The notes below the pieces were generated by a model. It was not told the origin of the DNA. It ran no database searches and saw only the letters and a list, made by a program, of their open reading frames with translations. The translations under genes and the position numbers were made by a program. Shown here one piece after another: positions 12,401 through 24,548 of a stretch of DNA of 64,000 nt; within the stretch, counting starts at the first letter, position 1; each line of letters opens with the position of its first letter. Origin of the DNA: Termitomyces sp. T153 (Eukaryota; Basidiomycota; Agaricomycetes; Agaricales; Lyophyllaceae). Location: assembly GCA_018296165.2 (NCBI GenBank), contig JACKQL020000001.1:620001-684000 (forward strand), written 5' to 3'.

Positions 12401-15400
12401 TTGGCATTCTCCTTGGAAACATCGAATCAAATGTCAATTTCAAATCTGCTCCCAATTCCACGACAGAGTCGCCAACGTTGGATTTGAACATGAACTTCGA
12501 CCCTTCGGCCCTCTTCACAGTGACGCGTGCACTGGCTTTAGAGGCTGGGCTGGATGTGGACCCCCTGGATGCAATCGTACGCCTCGGCGGTATTCAGTAT
12601 CTTTCCATCACTGGTGAACCACCGAAACTTGACAGTCGTGCCAATATCTTCGAGTGTGTATATTGTCCCTGAGGTGCTTTGGTACCATTTCGCTTACCTC
12701 GTACAGTGGTTTCAATCTGCCCAACTTCGTCAACACTGCATTCAAGAAATTGCAGTCTGATGTTGCCCTCAATGTGGACGTTACAATTGGTAAGTTGCAA
12801 AACTTCACGTACTTTCTAAACGTAATAATCTCGTTGTCTAGGTGATTATGAGACTAGTTTACAATATATGCAGACCGGTGTACCGACTATGACGGATAAG
12901 AGCCTTGACTTAATTCTCCCCGTCTTGGCTCAGCCAATAGTTCAACAGATAGTCGGCGGATCTTCATTAGGGTGAGACCTTGAGCTTGCCTCCAGTGTGC
13001 ACGCCCAAATGCCAAATGCAATGCAGAATCTCGAACGTTCTTATCACCGATCCAACACAAAACTCTTTTAGTGGGTACAACTAGTATATACCTTGTACGA
13101 TCTTCTCACAGATCGCCAGGTACTCAAATGAAGGGTAATATTGCTAACGCTGGGCCTTGTAAGTTGTCAATCGCAACACAAGAGAATGGCTTCTGACACC
13201 CTTGTCATAGTTGATGCCATCATTTCGTTCCCTTCTGGCTTGACCGTCAGCTGGGATGGTCAGCCCTTGGGGAACATCAAAATAGATGATATCAAGGTCA
13301 TAGGAGATGTCGGGGGTACTATTGATGCAACTTCGTCTTTCGAAGTTGCCAATATCGCTCACCTAACGGATTTCACGAAGGTTAATCTATGCCCCTTCTT
13401 GGCTCTATCCTGCTTGAACTCGCCTGTTTAGACGATGCTCACGAATGAGTCCTTTGAATGGGAAATTTCGGCACAAAATGTCTCAGGTATGTCCGTATGG
13501 CTACTATCTTCCGAACGTACAGCATCCTGATTTATGTCTTTGTACAGTCAGCGCTCTCGGTTAGTGAAAGAGGCTGTCAAGACACATTTGACAGATTAGC
13601 TGACTCATTGCAATGGTAGGAATCAGCGTGCCAGGCATTACACTCACCAAGAAGACCGTCACTTTGAAAGGATTCAACGGTTTAAAGGATGGCGTCAAGA
13701 TTCAAACATTCGACTTACCTTCAAACGACCCATCTGGAGGTATTCACCTTACCCTGGAAGCGACAACGGCAAATGTGAGTGGACTTGTGTACTACTACAA
13801 GTTTACTCCACCTAACTGGAATTTCACAGCCTTCCCAAGTCGGGATTTCCCTAAACTCTATTGGTTTTGATACGTTCGTTGGCGACGTCCTGGTCGCTCC
13901 CGTACTAAGTACCGGAGCTGTCAACCTCGCACCTGAATCAAGTTCCAATCTCTCCCTCGTCGGACGTCTCATACCTCAGACTTCTGATACAGGTCTTTCG
14001 ACGGTCTCAGGAATCTTCAACAACTTCGTACAAGGCAAGGATAGTAATGTTGAAGTCCGAGGATCCAGTGCAGGTCCAAAAGACGTGGGTCCTTTGCTAT
14101 CGACTTGGATGACCTGTAGTAGCTTACACCCACCAGGTAACATGGCTCAACGAAGGGATTAAGTCTCTTCGTATAGCTACAGTGTTTCCCAACCGCGGGG
14201 TCCAGACAATCATCAACACAATTGGACTGAACGAATTACAACTTCTTTTTACCAAGGACACTGCATATAGTCCCTCAGCAAGTAGTCAATCAACGGATGC
14301 CGCGTTTACCCTTCCTTTCGGTTTCCCTCTTGATATAACTGCTCTTGAGCAGACCTTAACCATTGGGTTTGAGGGCACCTCGTTTGCCCAACTAGCCCTG
14401 CCCAAAGCTCCGAGCAAAACGGACGTTGAGAAGCGCATCATTCACCTTACCTTCAACAACGTGCCTTTTGCGGTGTTCGCGGATCAGCATCTCACTTTCG
14501 ATAAATTCCTCGCCGCAACGACCGTCGGGAAGACCGAAACAATTCACTTGTCTGGTTCTGCTACCGCAGATGCTAAGACCGCTGTTGGTCTCTTAACTCT
14601 CGAAGGCATCGAGTTTTCGGTAGACTCGCCTATTGACGGTTTACAAGGCCTGAATGCCAAGCCTGTTTCGGTCCACAATGTTGACATTAATCATGGATTC
14701 CCTGACTATCTCCTCATCGAAGTGGATAGCACGTTGTTTAACCCTAGGTGAGTCCTTTTCCTTGATCTACTTGACCAGAAAATTAACCCTTTGTTCTCTA
14801 AGTAACCTTACCATCGGTGAGTCGTACCATGTGAATGGATAAAATGACCTTCATTCTGATTTCTCAAAGGGACGGGTGATGTTAGCTTTTCCTTGCAATT
14901 CGAGTACGTGACCCCTGAAGTTGCTCCAATCATTTGAACTTAGCGTCTTCAGGGATCAAACCATTGGCATGGCAGAAATGGTATGTCAATTATTTCATCA
15001 TGACTCTTTGTCCCTTCTTGATATTAATGTCGAATGTAAGAGCAATTTGGTGATAAAGCCCGGAAGTGCCAATTACTCGATTGGTATGCCCCGTCCCAAA
15101 ATTTTCGTGAGATTGCAGCAGCCTGACTCTTTTTTCCAAGATGTTCATTATGCTCCGCAAGGGGGGGCTGTCTCGGCAGGCAACACCCTGTTGCAGAATT
15201 TCGTGGAAGGTATTGATGTCAACACGACAATTGCTGGAAACATGGGTTCAACAGATATTCCCTCACTCCAATCTGCACTTTCCCAGATTCATCTGTCTCC
15301 AGTTAGCATCCCAGCGTTACGCAGTACACTGATTCAGAGTGTTTCTCTCTCCTTCCCAACCGACATCGTGCAAACAGGAGTGGCATCTACTGCTTTCACA

Positions 15401-18400
15401 CTTGCTAACCCTTTCACGGCCAGCATCAATCTCTTGAAAGTCGGCGCGACTGCTACCTATCATGGTATTCAATTAGGAAAAATCGATAGCGTCGATGTTT
15501 CCTCGAGACCTATCCACGCCGTTGGTCACTCTACTGTGATCTCACCAAACTTGCCATTGGAGTACAATTTAGATCCTATGGCAACCATCCAACTGCTGAC
15601 TATTGCATCTCAACAAAATGGAGTGGACCTCGGGCCACTGACACAGCTGTTCCAGTTCGTAATTTCCAATCCTGATTTCAAGCCGCCAGTATGTAACGTA
15701 GAGTATCTGGGAAGTCATGTCCATTGAAAACCTCAACAGGTTGTGACTTCAGTGGATACAAGTGCACCGAAATGCGTCAGGCATGTCATGAGCTTTGATT
15801 TTATACGTGTAATTACTAAGACGTCTGTAGCGGAAAACAATTCGATGCCGCAGGAGCTATCTTGAAAACACTTTCCGGTCTCAAAGTCGATTTGACAGTA
15901 GATTCTTCTTTGAAGTTGGACGATTGTAAGATTGATTATTGATTTCAGTCCTATGCTCAGATATCTAACCACATCACCAGTTGCCACAAACCTGTCGTTC
16001 GACCAGAAGGATGTTCCTGCAGCAGTAAGTCGCTGATTACTTTGTCATGTTGATCTAACCAAGTTCTATCCAAGACGGATCAAACGGCTTTGTTCCTTAT
16101 TGGTGCTGTCGCTGGACCAGTGACACAACATCTTGTAGATGGTTCGGTTCTCGAATTTACTGAGGCAAACATTACGTTCGTTCATATTTTTATCTTTTTG
16201 ATTCTACTCTGACACTGTTCGTAGCAATATTAACAACAATGGTTTCGATCTTTCCCTGGCTGGGTCTTTGACGAATGTTGGCCCTTTGGATGCCTTCATC
16301 GAGTTTACCGAGCCTCTCACGTGAGTTCGTCTATCAAACTAATCGGCATCTGCTAAAAAAAAGTATATGGTGTGATATAGAGTCTCATGGCAAGGACAAC
16401 CTATTGCGACGATCACTCTGCCTTCAGGTAGGTGGTACCCATAGCATGACAACAGTTTTGCTGATGTGTATTTGCCCAAGTTTGTGCCGCCGCCAACTCT
16501 GGTGTACCAGATTACCGCACCAATGGCCATTTGTCAATTACCGACTCCTCGAAGTATGTCAGGACTTTAAGGAAAAGATAGTTTACTGATAGCAATTTCC
16601 TTCGACAGGTTCACGTCGTTTGCAACTTTCTTACTTCACGAGCCAACTTTCGAGTGGACTGTATCGACATCCAAAGTGCGGTTGACGGCACTCGGAACGA
16701 TATTTGAGAATGTTTCATTAAGTAAGGTTGTGTCATTCAAGGCATTCAATGGTCTGCCAGGCGTTACTATAAGCAACTTTGAACTTCCATCGGATGACCC
16801 TGCGGGAGGAATTCACATTGAAACTGATACCGTCATTCCGTCTCCTGCTCGTAAGCCACAAATTGCATTCACTTTCGTGTCAATACTAATCTGTCTCGAG
16901 AACTGGGCATTGACCTTGGAACTGTTACTTTCCAGTCCTTCTTCCAGAACACGCTGGTTGGTCGTAGGTGCTTCCACTCTTCTGCCCTGTCTCGATCACT
17001 CACCGTCTACGCAGCATTGTCTGGAGATAACATCTTCTTGGCTCCAGGCGTGAAAACAACGAGCCATCTATCTGGTCGTATTCTTCCTCAAACAGGAAAC
17101 GACTTGGATAACTTGGGTGTCCTCTTTTCGAACTTTTTGGCTGGAAAGGACCAGAAGTTAATAACAAAGGGAGATTCAGTACAACCAAGTGGATCTAATG
17201 GACCGGTAACCTGGTTGAGCACGGCTTTTAAATCACTGAGCCTGGAGGTAACTCTACCCGGACAGAAATCTGATGCGAGTATTGGCACTGTCTCTCAAAG
17301 AATATTACTGATCTCGCAACAGGTCATACAATCTATTGCATTAAGCGACCTCACTGTCACACTGGACACTCAAGACCAGGCATTTGCGCCCCCTGCGAGC
17401 TCCCATTTCACACTCGCCAAGTACAAGAATCCCTTCGGGTTCTCCCTTCAAGTCATTGAAGCCGGGCAGACCTTGATCCTGAACGGTGGTGGTGTAGACA
17501 TCGCGCAGGTGAGATGTCCTTGCAAAATCCATTCAATTATCAATATCTGACGTGGCATCATCTCAGCTTACTATTCCCAAAACAACTGCTGTTGGAGGCG
17601 TATCGACCGGAAACGTCGCTGATCTCGTCATATCTTTTGAAAATGTGCCTTTAGTGGCCCTCAACCAGGTTGCATTTTCCCAGATGTTCGCTGGAGTTAC
17701 GCTACAGGAAAACGTCGGCTTGAATCTCAAAGGCTCTTCAGATGTCACAGCCAAGACAGCTATCGGTAATGTCGTTATCTCTGGAATAGAAATCGATGTT
17801 GCTTCTAGTCTCAAGGGTTTGTCTCCTGCTCCATATGTTGAAATTGTCGTTGATCACTTGATGCAAAGGCTTCAATGCCTTTGGGCACACCGCAACCTTG
17901 AACAATGTCTCTATCCAAGGTAGTGGGGGTGTAGGTGGAAGCGAATATATCATCTCGCCACTCACTACTATTCTCCAAAACCCTTCAAACATCACTCTCA
18001 ATACTGTTGACATTTCACTCCCCGTCATCTTCTCGGGCACCAAGATAGGACGTGCAGTCATTGATGTAAGTAGCTGACAGATTGCTGATTTGGACTCTTA
18101 TCAACTGCATGACAGCCTTTCCACCTTGTTCCCGGAGAAAACCCAAGCATCACTGAGTTCCGTTACCAACCGGACAATGCCAACGATACTACTGCTCAGG
18201 TATGTGAAGTACGCAAATCTGTGTTGAGGGCATTGACACTGACTGTTGACGGACTGCCGAATAGGCATTCCTAAGTAAATTCATCCAGACCGGCGATGCA
18301 TTGGACCTCACCATCCACGGTGACGATAACAGTAGTCCATTTGCCTCTCTCAGCGTTGGTCTAGCGCAACTACAGCTCGGTACACAGTTGAAAGGCGAGT

Positions 18401-19185
18401 CCAAACCCTTACACACCCCTCGTATCTGAACTGGTATGCATAGGCCTCAATCAGCCAACCTTTATTACTCACGTCACTGTTACGATCACTCTCGAGAGCC
18501 TCCTGACCAATCTCGTAACGGTCGATTTTGATGTAAGTTACTCCTTTCTTACTTTCTCTTCGTGGCCTCATTCTTCTTTCAGGTGCACAATCCTCTTGGT
18601 GCAGAGCTTGTTATCGAGTTTGTCCAATCTGACTCTGGTGTCAATGGCAAAACATACGCTTCATTCGGGCAACACTTTGACTCCTTCATCGTCCCGCCAA
18701 ACCAAACCGCCAACTCAGGCCCAATCCCGAACGTCCTCCTCGTGCAAGGTGCAATGAATTCCCTTGCGATTATCCCGCTTGGCGTGCTCGATGTTTCTGC
18801 CGCGACAACACTGCGTGTAGGTCAGGGAGGATATCAAATCCCATGGCTCAAGCTCGACCAGAAGGCGGTACCAACGACATACAACCTTGCGCTGACGGCG
18901 GCGGCGCTCAAGGAGAAGGCAAAAATGATCCAGGCTACGTCAAGTTTGTTATTAAGTGTGTCGCCAAGTTCGTCATCAAGTGTATCACCAAGTCTGTCGT
19001 CAAGCCTTGCGATTCAGTCAAAGACGACGGCGTCTGAGGTGACGGCAACAAGTGCTACGGAGGAGAGCAAGCCGTCATCTGCACCCGCAGAATCGCCCAA
19101 CGCTGCTGCGGAGCCCGTAGCCAAACTGACAACGGAGCCGTCTACGACTGCCAAATCCGTAGTACCGACTGTTTCTGAAACTTGA
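9470..19185 (+). CDS. Giant membrane-anchored DUF3712 / Tag1-like protein with three megamodules
   Basis: Start: ATG 9470 (MEEIHPARRSSVSAHSLGS). Intron 9543-9590 joins SLR-G-HAAIPAG. A cytosolic basic/proline-rich head is followed by one transmembrane helix (FIISSLILIPLGIALLFIIL region, about 9770-9840), then a very long lumenal part. Three times the same order recurs: a FNG/KAFNGL stretch, the motif LPSDDPAGGI (about 10478, 13712 and 16784), a VIPQT/ILPQTG segment, and a WL(S/N)EGxxSL block. Each is followed by a DUF3712-like half with SGSATADAKTAVG-type sequence. The tail (about 18930-19185) is Ser/Thr-rich and probably O-glycosylated. Sampled introns, such as the one joining GLST to PLGASKS near 11216-11276, keep the frame. 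Yeast Tag1, a vacuolar membrane protein linked to ending autophagy, is the best-known relative I can name; that function is inferred here. The exact residue count was not computed. Confidence 0.82.
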
Positions 19186-19261
19186 TCGTTTTAAGACATT
19201 GCACTCCTGGACTGTTTCTTTCTCTACATCAAGTGGTTTGCTCCGCTCTTTTGGAATTCCA

Positions 19262-19445
19262 TTGTGCCAGATATCATATACCCATAAAACTTTTTTGTAC
19301 GGGTTTCATAGTATGTTTATCATGCGCGATTATTGCTTAGCTACGAATTGTGTGTGTTGTAATGAAATAGTGTTTTAGACACTTTGTCCGTTTTATCGTA
19401 TGTTTAATTATTACTTGGTCATGACTCTGTGCTGTAATGAGATGA
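19262..19445 (+). repeat. Repeated 3'-flank segment, copy also at 56680-56780
   Basis: This segment lies just after the stop of the Tag1-like gene. A block of about 110 bp (catatacccataa ... gtatgttta ... attattgctta ... taatgaaatagtg) recurs at 56680-56780 at roughly 75-80% identity by eye. A weaker third copy follows at 19397-19445 (cgtatgtttaattattactt). These copies flank the transposon nest on both sides. Confidence 0.6.
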
Positions 19446-19900
19446 AATGAAAGTGGATATACCTTTTGGTGCTAAGCAGTGATAGAGGAATGATTGGACG
19501 AACGAGATATTCTGGTCGGTCACAAGACACACACAAGAACATGTCAACCTTCTTCATAGTCGCGACTTTCGAGATGGTCTCGTCGTCGGTATTTGAATTC
19601 TCGCAACATCAAAATAGAACGTCCGTCTGTGGTTCGCGAACGCCAGATTGCCAGAATTTTCAATGCTGGGGATCATGTGAACTCTTGACACAGTTTTTCA
19701 ATCTTACAATTTGATCATGAACTCGAGGGAAGCGTGTGGTCCAAGGACTTGTGCGGTGATCATAAGACCAGCCTTACTTAGGTCTCGGTGTGATGTTTGG
19801 AATTCCAGGCAGCCCTCCATACAGTACATCTATATATGCAAGTCTATGGCAGCTTGCATGGCTAACAAAACACATAGCACTTTAATATACTATCTGAATA
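19446..19900. other. Host sequence ending at the left edge of the transposon nest
   Basis: CpG is present up to about 19800 and then nearly disappears, which marks the approximate boundary of the nest. No gene was recognised in this interval. The short open frames have no motif and are not supported. Confidence 0.4.
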
Positions 19901-19914
19901 TCAGTTAGCAAATG

Positions 19915-21173
19915 AAAGTATTGAACACATGGTAATGGCTCCTTGATGAAGCAACAGTAGGCCACTCAACACACAAGCAAATTGCAGACATTTATGGTTG
20001 TAGTGCTAGAACTATTTGCTGCCACCTTCTTGAGTACAACCTTTTGATGCCTGGTCCTCCTGTATATACTCAGGAGCACCAAGAAAATGGCTCAATTCAA
20101 TGCATATATGCTGCAGGTGTCAACTCTGACCTTTCACAGTTGCCTGACAATGGACTGGACCAGTTAATGCTCAACATTTATGAGCAGTTCCCATCTTTTG
20201 GAAGGCAAATGATTGATGGATATCTTCTGCATCTTGTGGAGCATGTCCCTTGCCAAAGAGTAGAAGATTGATATCATCATGTCATAGGACCATCTACTTC
20301 TACATTTGCAAGATGACACATTAATGGCAAGTTGGTTCTGTGCCTGGGCCAAACTCACTTTTGCATCATGACGGACAACATGGTAGAGTGAACTCTTTTC
20401 TTTTATTAAGATACTATTTGCTCACTAAATCAACAGGATTGATATGGTGGAAGATTGTCATTTATGCATTCATAGATGGATACTTACAATTTGTTCTTGG
20501 CATTTATACAAGCAACAATAATTGTGCAGCAACAGTCTTACAATAGAACTTTGGCCAGCTTCAAAACAGTTTTGATGTATGGAATGAGTTATGTTTCCTT
20601 TATTGTCAAGAAAATCCCACAAAACATGCTATCACCAATATTCTGTTCTATGTAGGACATCTAAAGCTTGAAGTTGTGCCTGCCAAAAACACCTAGTTAC
20701 CAACACAGGATTCAAAGACATATGAATACACTGACCTCAAGCCTGAGATAATTCACAAATTGCTTGAACAAGATTGTAAAGGTAGTCCTAAGTGATAGGC
20801 ATTTAGTCTCTTCAAATACAATATCATATATAAAAAGAACCTTGTTTTGACCAGACAGGCCAATGGATGTCCAAATCTGCTCAGTAAGGAGATCTAGTGG
20901 TTCATAACTGACTGTTGATGGAGTTACCAGATTACATTCAGAAACAATTGTTTGAAGATGTTGCTGCCATCTTTGGATTACCAAGCTGCACTCAAGGAGA
21001 CCATGGAATCAAGAATCTTTTGGTTGCAGCCAGGATGGAGGAAGTTAAAGGGGAAGGTTGTGGATCATATATCTGGAGCCAGTTGGTGGATTTCCTGAAC
21101 TTTTCAATTCTCATGCTAATGTCAATAACAGAAGTGCCAGACTGGACCTGAGAGCCTCAATGATGGAGGTGAG
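19915..21173 (+). pseudogene. Ginger-like DDE integrase transposase relic
   Basis: This is a decayed transposase of the retroviral-integrase superfamily common in mushroom genomes. In order: a helix-turn-helix-like start (HKQIADIYGCSARTI, near 19970-20025), GPPVYTQE, a helical region DLSQLPDNGLDQLMLNIYEQFPSFGRQMIDG (20120-20220), PGPNSLLHHDGQHG (about 20340-20385), WWKIVIYAFIDGY (about 20445-20485) and TSNNNCAATVL. After an interruption come GDHGIKNLLVAARMEE and GSYIWS (about 20996-21080). Frame shifts and stops break it, and about 350-400 bp of foreign sequence (about 20600-20985) splits the catalytic core. CpG is almost absent. The C-terminal end is cut by the long LTR starting at 21174. 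No terminal repeats were identified. Confidence 0.7.
21169..21173 (+). repeat. Target-site duplication GTGAG, left copy
   Basis: GTGAG directly precedes TGTCAC at 21174 and is repeated at 23398-23402 directly after TGACA. The perfect 5-bp match fixes both ends of the old long LTR. Confidence 0.85.
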
Positions 21174-21950
21174 TGTCACAACCCACTCCCAGACCTCTAG
21201 GCCTCTCCTCCTTCAATCCTGCCTCCCCAGAGTTTCCCCCAACACCCCCTTGACCTGCCCCAACCTTTGTTCACCCATGATGCCCACTTCAGCTAACTCC
21301 AATGCTTTCCTGGCAAACCCTGATGGCCCCCTGGCAAAACCCAATGTGTTCCCTGCAGGCCCTGACACTTCTCCTTCCCCTCCCAAGCTCCTAGAACCCC
21401 CTAACACTGTTCCTGATCCTGGCATACATCACTGACTTGTTGCTGCAGCTTACCTGACCAAGTCTGGAACATCATGATGACCCTGGGGTGGCCTGTGTTC
21501 CCATCAGATCCCATGTATCACTGCAGACTGCCAACTGATTATAATCAACACCTGTCAACTCTGTGCAGCCCCAACAAACCCCACCACCAGACCCACTATC
21601 CCTGGAGGAGTTCCAGTAGCTAGTATATAATGATATGATGTTGTCACACCATTGGGAACATAATAAACACCAGAAGTCAAAACAAACATTTATTAAGGCT
21701 GAAAACTGTAAGCCTCCTGGTAAAACAAGTCCCAGCAACATTATCCCTTTAAATACACCAGAAGAAAGACAGAACAGGATAGGACAAGGACTATACTAGA
21801 CTATACACTCAATAATAGTCCAATCACTGTAATGGGAGGGGAAGCATGGGACTGGCAAAAGCACCTGAGTGGCATCAATTCTGGCAAGATCTAGATCTGA
21901 TCTAAGAATAACCAGATTGGAATGTTGACTGAAAGGAGGTAAAGGGGGAA

Positions 21951-22215
21951 TGAATGAGAAAGAATGGAATGAAGGGAAGGGAAAGGAAGATGAATGGAAG
22001 AATATGAAATGAATGGAATGAAGGGAAGGGAAAGGAAGATGAATGAATGAATGAGAAAGAATGGAATGAAGGGAAGGGAAAGGAAGATGAATGGAAGAAT
22101 ATGAAATGAATGGAATGAAGGGAAGGGAAAGGAAGATGAATGGAAGAATATGAAATGAATGGAATGAAGGGAATGGAAAGGAAGATGAATGGAAGAATAT
22201 GAAATGAATGGAATG
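21951..22215 (+). repeat. Purine-rich 49-bp minisatellite, about five units
   Basis: Units of about 49 bp are built from the blocks gaatggaatgaagggaaggg, aaaggaagatgaatggaaga and atatgaaat. One unit is variant, with gaatgaatgaatgagaaag. One strand is almost purely A/G. Confidence 0.85.
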
Positions 22216-22239
22216 AATGGGAGGGAACAGATGAATGGA

Positions 22240-22320
22240 AGTACCCGAATGGGAAAGAACCTGAATGGGGAAGAATCTGAATGGGAAAGAACCTGAATGG
22301 GGAAGAATATGAATGGGAGA
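22240..22320 (+). repeat. 16-bp minisatellite, about five units
   Basis: Alternating units gaatgggaaagaacct and gaatggggaagaatct directly follow the 49-bp array, so the two arrays probably share an origin. Confidence 0.75.
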
Positions 22321-23402
22321 AATACAAAGGAGGGAGAGATAAATGGGGCAAATGGAAGCTAAGAATGCAAAGGAGGAATGATGGAACCAGGAACTGGCCT
22401 GTGGCACTGAAACAGGCATGCCAAAAGGGGGAATTAGAATAACAGTTATGAATAAGGGGCTGGAAAGTATGGAACCAAAAGTCACATGTAGGGGGTGGTC
22501 TGTGCACTGTAGAAAGAGGTATAAATAGCCCAAGTAGAGTAGCAAATGGACAGGCAATTAATAGGCAAAGGCTTGGTGGTTCCCAGGGAGTGAATCACTT
22601 AGGCTGGAGTTTGTTGAGACCCCTCTGCATTCAGAATAGAAATATTTTGGAAGTAAACCCCTTCAACTTCAAGCATTCATCAAGACATCAGTGTTGAATT
22701 GGAGTAGACTGCCTAAGTCTTCAAGAAAGCCCCAGAACTATCAGTATTACTCTAACCCAGTACTACAATAAATCCTAGAGTAGCATCCATTACACTAGTC
22801 TTGATATTACCTGTGGTTACTGTTTCTTGTTACATTTGTCTCTGTTATGTTTTCCAATCTTGTCTTTATTTTCCATTTTTAGTCTTGTATCTCTTGTCTC
22901 AATTCTATTTCATTCTTGTCTCTGTCTTGTCTCAACTCCATCTTGCCTCATTTGCCTCAGTTTCCTTTATTGTGCCTAAGTTCCTTTCAACTCTAATACC
23001 ATTACAAACTCTGTGCATAAGTTACAACCCTCCAACATTCATAATTAACTCCAGACCTTGCTCCATGCTTGGCCCTGGAACCCATCATCATTAATTGACC
23101 CCCCATCAATCCCCAGCCCTGCTCCCATCACTTGTGTAGCCTCCACTTGCCCCACAGTCTGTATATTTGCCTATGGACTTGTGTCTGACACACCTCCAAA
23201 CCCAAACTTATTGTACCTGGTTTTAGACTTCCTTGGACCACCCCAGACTTGCTTGGACCACTTCCCTTGGCTTATTCTCACAAGTATCTGAAGTCTGGAC
23301 CACTCTAGAGCACTAGGTTATAAGTGCAGGACATCACATCTGCCTAGTAAGGACTTGCCAAGTTAAGCTGAGCCCCTGTAGTCAGTGGAACCTGACAGTG
23401 AG

Positions 23403-24548
23403 AACCTAAGTGACATGAGTATGAACTTTCAGTGTCCATTGTCTAAGAGAGAGAACAACTATATTAGGCATACCTAAGCAACATGAGTATGACTATGTAT
23501 AGAGTATCAGTAACTATAGTGATGATATGACAGTGAGACTGGCACTTACACCTTCAGTGTCTGTTGTCTAAGAAAGAAGACAACTGAAGGTGTCATGCCA
23601 CATTGATGTGTCTCTATGCTCATAAACACATGACCATGTAGTAAAATGAGAAGCTCTAGTCTATATAACACAATCCCATCAGCAACAAAGTGGTCACAAA
23701 AAACAGAGGCAAGACACTATGGTAAAGAAGATAGAGAAATAATAGCCAGAGATGTTGATAAGACCCTATTCTTGCTGAGCACCAATTTCTGTCTTTTCCT
23801 ATGTTTTGGCAACTTCCAGGATTTCCAGTTTCTACATGATGCAACAGTAATAAGACCCTAGTCTTTCTGAGTACAGATTTCCATCTTTTTCCATGTTTTG
23901 GCAACTTCCAGAATTTCTGGTTTCTATGCAACATGATGGTCACATAACTTTGTCACATGTGGCCTAGGCCCCTGGCCCATTGGACAGCTTTCCCTAGCAA
24001 CCTCTAGCAACCTCCTAGCAAGGTCACTGACCATATTTCCTTTCTTGGTATTATTGCTACAGTTTTATTGTTTCTTGATTTGGTCTTATTTCCTCAATAC
24101 ACACCACTCTACCAACCAGCATGCTGGCTGTCATTCCAGGTGTCAAATTTAGCTATAGTCAGATGATTGACTTGCACAAGCCATTCCTCTTGACTTGCCT
24201 ATGTTACTAGTGCCTCTTCATGCCATTATGGACTCTTTTTATTTTCATTACTGTTACTTACTATGAATACTATCATGTTTTCTATACAACCATCAAAGAA
24301 TCATACCTCATTATTAGCCCCAGATATCTGGTGTCCTCATCATTTTGCTCAGCCAGTACCAACTTAGGGTACTATTTTGCCAAGTCCTTGTTTAGCACTA
24401 GCACCTACAGCTAGTTTTGTTTCATTATCACCCCTTGTTGCTAATGCCCTCTTTGCTATTCCTAGCACTAGTCTTAGCATCATTTTGCTAGCAACCCTTA
24501 TCTAGTGTCACAATGGCACTTACCTTCTGGGAAAGGCTGAAAATACAG
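23403..24548. other. CpG-depleted transposon-derived sequence of unknown family
   Basis: No gene is visible. A phrase near 23430-23460 (tcagtgtccattgtctaaga) recurs near 23550-23580. From about 23990 the stretch is rich in TAGCA/TGCTA words, the expected decay product of the TAGCG/CGCTA words that fill the intact Ty3 element. This part may therefore be another fragment of that family. That is inference from word content only. Confidence 0.35.
23758..23936 (+). repeat. Tandem duplication of about 90 bp, two copies
   Basis: Both copies carry taagaccct, ttttggcaacttccag and tttcta in the same order (about 23758-23846 and 23851-23936) at roughly 80% identity. They are not coding. Confidence 0.75.

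Larger units (their letters stand above)
21640..22780 (+). mobile_element. LTR-like insertion inside copy E1
   Basis: This sequence interrupts the alignment of copy E1 to its relatives. It has its own TATA-like tataaatag at 22520 and lacks coding potential. The long reverse-strand frames here are a by-product of its purine-rich repeats. It may be a solo LTR of a third family. The ends were placed only by loss of alignment, and no clean target duplication was found. Confidence 0.45.
21174..23397 (+). mobile_element. Old solo long LTR (long-LTR family, copy E1) carrying an inner insertion
   Basis: It begins TGTCAC and ends CCTGACA, with inverted tips TGTCA/TGACA, and is flanked by GTGAG on both sides. 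It aligns with the 1.15-kb LTRs at 34985, 40098 and 54913 but is nearly CpG-free, so it is much older. The alignment is interrupted after the TATA region (about 21630) and resumes at the initiator region (about 22780), so about 1.15 kb of unrelated sequence lies inside. No internal region is present, so it is a solo LTR made by LTR-LTR recombination. Confidence 0.8.

Noticed and set aside
21796..22557. Long reverse-strand frames of 253 and 201 codons rich in Phe, Ser, His and Pro
   Set aside because: They are translations of the purine-rich 49-bp and 16-bp minisatellites, open in several frames at once, with no motif.
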